DNA of 64,000 bases from positions 78,499 to 142,498 of the forward strand of contig VCJN01002938.1 of assembly GCA_006384855.1 (NCBI GenBank), in the 5' to 3' direction. Under the pieces are notes generated by a model, which was given only the letters and a program-made list of their open reading frames with translations, was not told the DNA's origin and ran no database searches. A program made the translations under genes and the position numbers. Positions 55,260 to 64,000 of this stretch are shown in pieces (positions within the stretch are counted from its first letter, which is position 1; every line of letters begins with the position of its first letter). Origin of the DNA: Tetraselmis striata (lineage: Eukaryota; Chlorophyta; Chlorodendrophyceae; Chlorodendrales; Chlorodendraceae).

Positions 55260-58200
55260 ATGGCGCTGGACAGGCGGACCGACAGCGGCAGCAGCCTGCT
55301 CCACAAGAGCGGCGACTGGGTGCAGCCGCAGCGCGCAGCGTCCTCCTCCACGCTGCTCTATGACGCTGGCGAGGCGGCGGCCTGCAGCCCGGTGACCACG
55401 CGCGAGGAGTCCGAAGGGGAGGCATGGTGAGCGCTTGTTCGCTTCAGTATCCCCGCATGCGCTGGTCTGCCGGGGTCCGGTCTGGCAGCGGGCGGGGGCA
55501 GGGGCGGCGCGGCGCGGGCGGGGGGGGGGGGGGGGGAGCTTTCGTCCGTTCAGCGCACAGCTCGAGTCCACCGTTCGCCCTTCGCCTCTCCCGCTCGGTG
55601 CCATACACACGCAGCACTTTGAAACGAATTCTCGCACCTTGGTACAGGGCCGGTGAGTATGCGCATTCTCGACCACCATGCAGAACGCCAGCCCAGTGAG
55701 CCAGTACAGAAATCAGCTGAAGTACATACATGTACCATAGGCGGCGCCATTGGAAAACAGTGTGCAAGCTATTGCCCGCCCCCAAATTCGTACAATATGG
55801 AGAGCAGAGTATAGCAGGGCGAGTTGCCGGGTCTCGGAACAAGACGAGCCTCAGAGGGGTACATGTTGTCGGTGCAAGAAGTAGGGCGCGGGGGAGGGGG
55901 GCGGTGTCTATAGCTGTTTGGGCCATGTTTGCATGAGCATTGATGTCCACCAGCTACTCTATGCACAACAAGGTCCTGCTCATCACAAACTTGAATTATC
56001 TATTCGTGTTCTTTCATTTATCGATTTCCGTCACCCCTCTGTGTCTAGCTCTCTCTGCTTCTCTCGCTTGGGCACCTTGCCTGGCGGCTGCACGGTGGGT
56101 GTCGACAGGGTGCTGTTGCCGCTGACCAGCATCTTCCCCTCTGCCCCTCCCACGCAGGCCAGCGCTGCCAGCAGACATCATCCGTATGATCGCAGATCGT
56201 GTGGACCCATCCTGGCTGGGAGTCCTGCGCAGCGTGAGCCGCGACCTGGAGGAGTACGTGACCGAGCGCGAGGAGGCGGAGGAGCGGCGCTTCCGCATCC
56301 CCGTGCCCTTGCTGGTCCGCGGCGTGCCGCTGCTGTACTGGGCGCTCACCTCCGGCGGGCTGCCGCGGAGCACGCGGCTGTTTGCGCTGGCGGCGGGGCA
56401 GGGCAGCCTGCCGGTGTGCCAGTGGCTGCGCGGGCAGCACTGCCCGTGGAGCAGCCGCGCGTGCGAGGCGGCCGCGGGGGCGGGCAACTACGGGCTGCTG
56501 CAGTGGCTGCGCCACCACGGCTGCCGGTGGGACGTGTGGACGTGCGCCGCGGCCGCACGCGGGGGCCACCTCGACGTGCTGCAGTACGCGCGGCAGCGCG
56601 GCTGCCCCTGGGACGAGGGCACCGCCACGGCGGCCGCGGGCGGCGGGCACATGGCGCTGCTCATGTGGGCCAAGCAGCACGGGGCGCCCTGGGACGAGGG
56701 CACCTGCGCGGCGGCGGCGCGCGGCGGGCACCTCGAGATCCTCATGTGGGCGCGTTCGCAGGTGGGAAAGCAGCCCCCCCCCCCCCCCCCCCCTCCTCTC
56801 CCCACCCCTCCTCCAAGATTCTTTGCTGCGGCCCCCAGCAGCGCCTCCTGTGTCTTATGATGGCCATGCATCCTCTGTGCCTACGGGTACCAGGCGCCCT
56901 TACTATAACACTTGCGCATATGTGGCACAGAATTGAACGGCGCTGCCTGACCGTGTTTTGCCACCCTTCCAGCGTTTTCACCTATTTCTACTCTATTCAG
57001 GTATCACTCTACTCTGTTCTTATGTTTGCTGAGGGTTCCATTGTATTATACTGTCTGGACGTGATAGACAGCACTGTATAATCCTTCATGTCTGCCATAT
57101 CCTTACCAAATGTGATACGTAATCCTTACCGGTATGTACAAGCGTTTAGTTACACCGCACAAGGATTATCTGACACGTAAAAAAGTATAACGCGTAATGC
57201 TGCCAGCATGATAAGCGTTCTCTTGTCGTTAATCATTCACATATCGCTAGCGAATTTCAAACGATGCACGCATACTTTTTCCTGAATAAACGGGCGATAC
57301 AAACTCAAACAATGTATTTCGTGCTATCCGAAATCGATTCGCAACATGACTAAAATCTACCTGTCTGATGTCGTTCAAGAAAAAGGCAAAATATACCAGG
57401 ACATTGTCTGTTCTATTCAAGTTCAAATTGCCAAACTTCTATCCTAATGGACTGTTGAGTTAAGCCTCAAACTGGGCTTGCATGCAAGCGATACGAACAT
57501 TTGCTATACTTCCGCTGATAGTTTCGTCGACATCTGACCTCTGGACAGGTTGGGTCTGGACACTTATTGACGAGACAGTATTACCGCGCCGGTATCCATA
57601 TGCATTTATCGCATGAGCACTGCGCACAGCCCTCGCCGCGACATGGCGGCGCATTGATGTCCTGGATGGCTTATTTGGTATGCGCGTCCACCGTTGGCTT
57701 TACTTTCACGGACTGAAATCTGCGCTGCAGCGGACTGGATGGCGCCCCGGCATGCACCTCCGGCACATTGCTGGAGCCCCAGCCCCGGTCTTTGGCGCCA
57801 GTTCGACTGTTTTTTTTCCCTGACGGCTGGGTGTGTCGGGAGCCGAAACTGCGTGGTAGACGGCGGAGGGGAAGAGAGGGGGAGAATCCATGTCGACACT
57901 ACGGTTGCAGTAGAAAAATGAATATAAATGAGGCCACAAGAGCGCACAGAGGTGCCATAGTATTGTGACATCTTACCGCATCTGGTCTGTCCCGGATTTT
58001 TCGTGGACGGGTGTAATCGTATGGCGTGATACGAGTAACGATGAAGCAGTCCCTGGTGACGTCGGGGGCCACATCGCCGAAGGATGCACTTCGTAACAAC
58101 TGCTTATTTAATTGCCGACATGGTGCCCCCCCCTTTTTCCTGTCGCCGCTTTCTTGGCTGGAGGGGGCGTTCATTTCCGCTGACTCTCTCCCCTCACCGC

Positions 58201-58602
58201 TGCCCCGCGTTGCCCCGACAGGGCTGCCCCTGGGACAGCTGGACCTGCGACCGCGCGGCGGAGGCGGGCCGCCTGGCGGTGCTCCGCTGGGTGCGGCAGC
58301 AGGGCTGCCCGTGGGACACGCGCACCATCGCGGTCGCGGCGCGCGCGGGGCAGCTGGCGGCGCTGGCGTGGATGTGGGAGGAGGGCTGCCCGCTGGACGA
58401 GGGCGCGCCCGCGGCGGCCGCCGCCGCTGGGCAGCTGCCCGCGCTCAAGTGGCTCGCCGGCGTCGGCTGCCCGTGGGACTCCGCCACGTACGCCGCCGCG
58501 CGGCGCCGCGGCTGCGCGGAGCTCCTGGCGTGGCTGCGGGACGCCGGGTGCCCGCAGGATGCTCCCGGTGCTGAGCCCTACCCGGACAACCCGCGCCTGT
58601 GA
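55260..58602 (+). CDS. F-box-like protein with ankyrin-variant repeats (copy 2)
   Basis: Three exons, 55260-55426, 56158-56761 and 58222-58602, join in phase (TG|G gives Trp across intron 1) to 383 residues. The N-terminus is Ser/Glu-rich. WPALPADIIRMIADRVDPSW, LGVLRSVSRDLEEYV (about 55-90) looks like a divergent F-box. Nine repeats of about 27 residues follow, with consensus C-AAA-GGHL--L-WAR--GCPWDE-T, such as CAAAARGGHLDVLQYARQRG. The chain ends in a Pro-rich tail (EPYPDNPRL). Likely a protein-binding solenoid, perhaps an SCF adaptor; function is not established. Three exons, an N-terminal box and repeats make it a paralogue in design of the gene at 16-18 kb. Intron 1 holds G17 (55,520) and intron 2 (1,460 bp) holds C20 (56,774), 12 nt after the donor. 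Confidence 0.83.
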
Positions 58603-61529
58603 CGTCCGCCGAGAGCCAAGCGCGGACGCCAGCTATATCTCCCACTGTATCCGCTGGTGCCGCGGCCGCACCAATGTGGACACGACCTTCAACCATCCGA
58701 CGATCAAAGCTAATTTTTGGGTTGAGCCCCTAGAAAATGTAGGTCGAACCTAAGGTTAGCTAGGCCATTAGGTTTTAAGCCCTAATTTAAAAGTCACTGC
58801 ATGCAGAATGGTCCTCGCTCTCTTTGAACTGAACTATGCTGCCAAGGCGGGGCATGCCCTGGAGAAAAACTGCTGTGCGCGTTTGCATCCAGCATTTCTC
58901 TGCATCAGTTTATTCATCACGGATCGGCCAAAGAACATCTGCAGAAGTACTAGTCGCTATAGCTGAAGAACTATTCGCTACAGCGCGCCTTGCTTGAGAA
59001 CTGGACAAACAGTTTATGATGTGATGATATCACCGTAACCCTCACTCGAAAACATCGATATTTAGCCTATTTTCGCTGGGATTGGACAATAAACGGCCAA
59101 GCTCTGAGGAAGAAAATTACAACAACTCGTCGGAACAGCCTCCCCAGCTCGTCAAGAAGTGGTCAAGCGGTCACATGCTTTATGCAACGAACTCGCGTGA
59201 GGTCGCCTGACAACACGGAATTGACGCCTTATGAAAATGATCATTGGCTACCAACTGTGTGTGTATGATGTGAGCGGGGTTTATAACACTGTCCATCAGG
59301 GCTCAGAATATGAAACGTGCAACTCAATTGCTGCGGGCCTGCCTGGCGAGCGAAAGAATAAAAGGCGGGATGATGCCGCATCTTGGCAGCCGGTGCAACC
59401 TGCGTGTCAATTACCGGTGTGTACCTTTGTGGCGGAGTGTACGCGGCGGTTGGTTGAGCGCCGCGCGTCGTGATGATGGCATGTTTGGTGGTGGCCTGGG
59501 GGCCAGGGCCACACCAGTTGGGGGCCACAACTGCAGAGATGATGGACGAGGCAACAGGAGCTAAAGACCAAGGATTATTAGAAAAAAGATATAGTTACAT
59601 TGATTAGTTACAAACAGTAGTAATTGGTAGTTGGCTCCGTGAGGGGACCCAACGGCCCGCAGACCCGGGGCTGGCCCCCGGGCTGGCTAGAAACGCGGTG
59701 GGGAAAAAACCCGGGGCTGTTCCTCACAACCAGTATTTTCAGCATCTCCCGCCCACCCGCTCCGGGGAGTGCAGCGGCGTCTTCTCAGACACCACTGTTA
59801 CTCAGCGGCAGGACTTCCCCTACACACCCCTGTAAGCGCCCCCCCTGTGAGATTATCACAAATTGCCTCATGATCTCTTCAGAAAGATGCTAGCATGCGG
59901 CAGCGGGCGTCCCATGTGGTAAAGGACGCCCGCGTTGGTTTGCGGCAGCAACCTTTAGCCTATTGGCCGATGCAAGGCGTTTTGCCAATCGAAACAATCC
60001 GCCACTGCTCCATCTTATAAGTCACGAGCATCATAAAATTGGCAGCAACGGCTCCTGCCCGTACGAGGCAAAGTCGCAGGGACAAGAAATTACGTCAAGT
60101 TTCCCATATGTTGTGCGGTCATCGTCGTACTGAGACATGTTACTAATACCCGCAACCACGCACAAACAGGGTAGCGGGGGATCATACCCATACGACTCGT
60201 TTGAATGTTATTTTGATGACATCATAATACATGATTATCCAGCGAAGCGTCGATTTTTCGGCGGTGAGCTTTATTGCCGTACGGGTACCCGTATAGTGCA
60301 GCGGATCGGGCCTATAGGTGCATGACTAAAGCGCTTATCTACTGGAATGTACTACTAAGTACTATAATCCACCCACCCGCCCGCCCACCCACGGTCCTTA
60401 ATTACACAGCCGTCCGATTACAATATCACGGTTGGGAGGCTATGAGTACTGGTACTCGCTACTCGCTGCTGGTGATGGGAAAAAAACTGGTACTTCAAAG
60501 CGCTGGCAATGCGAACGCTCGCTGCTGGTAAAAGTAAAGTACAGTTCGCCCCAGGGACATCGGCCGAAGCCGCCCCAGCACTTGACCTCGTGCGCCAACT
60601 GCAGTCGTAGGTCTGGCATAGTCAGTAGACCATTGCCTCATTGGCATAGCTCGCTCCTTGTAGCGACTACTTCAAAGCGCTGGCAATGCAATTGATGGAA
60701 TTGTAGGCCAGTGATATAGAACCCGTTCTCTTACAATTTTCTGAAAAATCGACGCATCGCTGATTCAACTGTCAAGTTACTTCATACATACATTAAGCTA
60801 CCATAACACAGCTACATGCAAGATGTTTGCATCCTTTCTTGGTTTGGCTTAGATTGGGTCGTTAATCGGCCGTATTCTTATGCCAGGGGTGCGTGGTATG
60901 TGGAACCAGCACACCCAGAGGGGCGCACAAGAAGCCACCATCTAGCAAGCGGCCGTACATTCGCATATGTCTACATGGTATTCCCATCCGCAATAGCGAC
61001 TGCGGGTAATGTAGCCGGTGGGCTAGCAAAAGGATTGGGCAATCCATCGCATTTCTTCCGAGAGAGCCCATTGGGGTCCGGCACAAAGGCAGGAGGGCAC
61101 CGCTTGCGAGATTGCCTTCCGCACGCAGTAAGTGCGCCACTTACAGTTCGCTGTCAACAGCGCTACCGGCCAAGGGAATATTAGCTATCTACCTCTTGCT
61201 AAGCACGTCGCGGCGTGGGGTACTGTCTGCCTATCTCACATTCATGCGCGGGGGCGCTTCGCCTTGCTCCTTCCTCCTTGCTCCATGTCTTTGGCCTGGC
61301 TGAGAAAATGTTTTGCCTGGGTGCCGAGGGCAACACGCACGGAAGGAGGGGGTTAGGGGATAGAGTGGGGGGGTCGACAAGTGAGGTGTGTGTGTGTGTG
61401 GGGGGGGGGGGTCATGCCATGGATGGTTGGCACTGGTAGAAAGGGAGGGAAACCCCCGGGGGGAGGGAAGGGGGGAGGAGGTAGAGCGCCACGATGCCGG
61501 GCGGGAAGGCGGTTAGGGTGGTGGCTGAC
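58603..61529. other. Long intergenic stretch, nothing supported
   Basis: Several 60-120 codon frames exist on both strands without recognisable content. A 21-bp word ACTTCAAAGCGCTGGCAATG+C occurs twice, at 60,492-60,512 and 60,669-60,689. Poly-G of about 20 at 61,391-61,410 follows (GT)n. The 3' exons of the minus-strand gene below may lie in the right end. Confidence 0.4.
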
Positions 61530-63633
61530 CTGCTGAATGCGCTCCGCAGCTTCCGGGGCATGCTTCTCAAGCAGCTTTGCGTAGGTTTCGATGGCCTGCG
61601 CCACAGGGAGGCAGACCCGGAACTTCAATTTTCGGGGTGTCTTTACATTTAGTGGGCGGGGGGGGGGGGGGGGGGTTAGTGGGCGCCTCCCTGGCAGACA
61701 CGGAGCAGACAGGTGGAGCCACCGGGTGCCGCACCTCACTGAACGGCACCCGCCGCGAGCGCATGAAGATGTCCCACATCGAGTTGGCGAGCGCGAGCTT
61801 GTCCGGCAGGGAGTGGGGGCTCAGGATGGGAGACAGCCTGGCGGGTGGTGGTGGTGGTGGGGATGCCGAGGAGGGGGGGGGGGGGGGGGGATATCAGTCA
61901 CTCAGCGCACACCTGCAGGGCCTCCCTCATCAGTGCAAGCAATTTTTACATCCCGCCCCCCCCCCCCCCCCCCCCCCCTTCCCACACACACATATATGTA
62001 TGTGTATGTATGACTTGTTTTGAATATACTTATAAATATGTCACTGTATATTTACGTCATATATACTATATGTACATAGTACACATGTCACGCACATACC
62101 GTAACCACGCCTTCCATTTGTTATACGATAATGTTTTCTACCCTCGCAAAGATATAAAAGGTACATTGATCTGGGAGTTCAGCACAACTTACCGCTGAGT
62201 TTCACAGCGGCAAAACAATTCAGTTTATGGACTCATGAGCCCGATCAAACGGTGCTGGTATTTATGGGTGGTGTCACCGGGGCGGCACCGCTGTGTGTAC
62301 AAGCTTTCCGGTGCTGGGGCACGGAGCGCCTTGGGAGGTCACCTGGACGCTTTGGTCAGCGCGATGCTTGAGGTCTCCAATGGCAGGACGGCGTTGCTCT
62401 CCTCCAGGTGGCGGCACAGCTGCATACAAGGCCGCGGGGGGGGGGGGGGGGGCACCAGGTGAGGCACAACGTGGCGAGACAACGCCGGATCACGCAAGGC
62501 AACAGTGACTTTGTCCAACATCGCACACACAGCGATGCATCGCCTTGTGACATCACGCACACGGATGTGGGTAGGGAATGAGCTGCTGATTACTACCTTG
62601 AGCGGTGCGGCGAGCACGCTGACATCCGGCGGCGCGCGGTCAAAGCCGTGCTTGGTCAGAAAGGCGGCCGCATCCACTACCTGCGAGATTTGGAAGGGGG
62701 GGGGGGATGAGAGGCAACAGCTCTGTCCCCTTCCCCTCCACCCCACACACGCACCGCCATCTATTCCAACCATTCCCACGCCGATTAAGCCATGTGAGGG
62801 AAACGAGCAGGAGACGGAATGGCGTGTGTATATGTGTGTTTGGGGGCATGGGAGGGAGGGTGGGTGGGTGTGTTAGGTGATACTGTTGTTCGTTTTGTGT
62901 CTGGCTTTGTGTCTGGCTTTGTGTCGTTTTTTGGATTCAACAACGGTTGGGTTTGCTGAAAGTTATTGTCTCTTGACTCCTTGGAGTCGAAGAAAGAACT
63001 ATGCTTCCCTCACAATAAATCAGAATGCAACACGAATTGGGCACGGGATCTCAGACTCGGTGGCTCAAAACGGTTCATCATGCGTTTGGGGGCCCGCGCG
63101 TGGATCCAATTTCATGGAGCAGGTAGACATACATGTGCCTGTATGCACTGGTATAGATAGACAAGGAAGGACACAGCGGTTCCTGGGGGCAGGAAATCCT
63201 GAAGACCATGTGGGCGTGAGCATAATCCCGTTTGAATCGAGCTCGGGAAGGGGGCTGATAGTCGACTAAAACTAGAACACGAAATATACCACGTCATACC
63301 ACGTCAGACGATTTATAGTAGTATGCTACGCTGTACCGTTGACAATACGAGTGTATTCGCGACGTACTGAAATATTGCTGAATATGATATTATTATAAAT
63401 CGTCTGATGCTCGTTTTGCTCACAGTGACCAGACATCGCTAAGTACTACGGTACTGTTGCCGCTAGCAAGCCCGGGGAACCGCTGTGGAGGCCAACCCGG
63501 GAAGGGGGGGGGGGGGGAGAGGAGCACATCTCCCTACCTCCTCCAGCACTTCTGTCGGCACAAACACCGGGTTCTCCAGCATCTGCTCCGTCAGGCGGTC
63601 CACCTCCGCCCAGGCTTGCAGGTTCACTGTCCC
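61530..63633 (-). CDS. Unrecognised multi-exon gene, internal exons only
   Basis: Five consecutive minus-strand exons join in phase: 63633-63538, 62680-62597, 62419-62343, 61837-61735, 61595-61530. They encode about 142 residues including VNLQAWAEVDRLTEQMLENP, VVDAAAFLTKHGFDRAPP, LCRHLEESNAVLPLETSSIA, LPDKLALANSMWDIFMRSRR and AIETYAKLLEKHAPEAAERI. All donors are GT and all acceptors AG. The sequence is rich in Leu/Ala/Glu helices and looks like an alpha-solenoid, but I do not recognise the family. An additional upstream exon may lie near 63,770-63,715 (VSSARKPGSKPGSE). Both ends are missing: the start lies beyond the window's right end or is unresolved, and no stop was found. Introns contain at least four G runs on the plus strand and one 23-nt C run (61,956-61,978). 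Confidence 0.6.
61956..61978. repeat. C run of 23 preceded by G run of 18
   Basis: G18 at 61,873-61,890 and C23 at 61,956-61,978 lie 65 bp apart in one intron; on a single strand they could pair to form a very stable stem. Confidence 0.9.
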
Positions 63634-64000
63634 CTGCGCGGGCAGCGCGTGTCACGTTTGTAAAAGCGTGCTTCCGGCAGGAAAGTGGGACGAGTCGAGT
63701 CGGTGTACAGCGCCGCGCGCACCTCAGAGCCCGGTTTGGATCCGGGTTTGCGTGCGGATGACACCTCAAAAATCTAGTCGGTGCGGCGGGGAAGAGTGGG
63801 GGAAAAGTTATGCATTAAATCAATCAGTTTTATCTACAATTGTGGCCCCTGCGGGCGACTACGGTCTTTCTCTAATCAAACTGCTCATCCTATACTCATC
63901 ATTTCTATAATTCCATTGTTTTGAACCCTTTCACGATCGAATTGCATTTATAAATGGAGAGTTACCTATATCACTAGATTGGACTGTATTTTGTAATCAG
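63634..64000. other. Window edge, upstream part of the minus-strand gene
   Basis: Possibly one further exon (63,770-63,715); the remainder to the edge is AT-richer and shows no clear exon. Confidence 0.35.

Noticed and set aside
11380..59575. Recurrent AAGGATTA word as element end
   Set aside because: It appears several times (11,386; 45,293; 45,440; 57,110 inverted; 59,570), but flanking sequence is not shared, so chance cannot be excluded without counts.
64..64000. Telomere or subtelomere
   Set aside because: No run of CCCTAAA, TTTAGGG or TTTTAGGG units was seen at either edge or inside.

Overview
The window reads as nuclear DNA of a eukaryotic alga, most probably a chlorophyte green alga. 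The real genes are GC-rich and split by short introns. Donors are mostly GTGAG or GTGCG and acceptors mostly GCAG. Several genes have TGTAA, the green-algal polyadenylation signal, within about 30-210 nt of the stop. The assignment rests on these habits and on the gene set, not on a marker gene, so a haptophyte or another alga cannot be excluded. No rRNA, confident tRNA, organellar or bacterial operon sequence was seen. Layout: 1-4 kb is gene-poor repeat debris. 4.0-6.3 kb holds an intact seven-exon PLP-dependent cysteine synthase. 6.5-9.6 kb (minus) holds an intronless, frameshifted plasma-membrane H+-ATPase pseudogene. 9.6-15.4 kb is non-coding with retroelement fragments. 16.0-18.2 kb is an F-box-like/ankyrin-variant repeat gene. 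19-31.3 kb is a nest of transposable elements: a LINE remnant, a DIRS-type reverse transcriptase/RNase H element split by a LINE-like insertion with an 11-bp target duplication, a hAT-type MITE inside that element's terminal repeat, and a tyrosine-recombinase (DIRS) element with gag-like ORF and terminal repeats. 31.43-35.97 kb is one complete but decayed Ginger-like DNA transposon with TATA target duplications, TGTTAAG termini, and terminal inverted repeats built of arrays of the 14-bp palindrome CCATGTNNACATGG. 36.3-45.0 kb is a housekeeping cluster: an MGRN1/LOG2-type RING ubiquitin ligase, the pyruvate dehydrogenase E2 subunit, and (convergent) an ER thioredoxin-fold protein of the TXNDC12/AGR type. 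45.7-48.5 kb and 53.5-54.8 kb hold a dispersed inverted repeat pair and another DIRS reverse transcriptase fragment. 50.3-51.3 kb is a FAHD1-like acylpyruvase. 55.3-58.6 kb is a second F-box-like/ankyrin-variant gene with the same three-exon plan as the first. 61.5-63.6 kb (minus) holds exons of an unrecognised, probably helical protein that runs out of the window. The genes do not form an operon or pathway cluster; they are independent housekeeping loci separated by transposon-rich DNA. Two window-wide patterns stand out: every multi-exon gene carries at least one uninterrupted G or C run of about 15-24 nt inside an intron, often close to a splice site, and several dispersed repeats end at such runs. 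Exon coordinates were worked out by hand from reading frame and splice consensus; they are mutually consistent in phase but not supported by transcripts.
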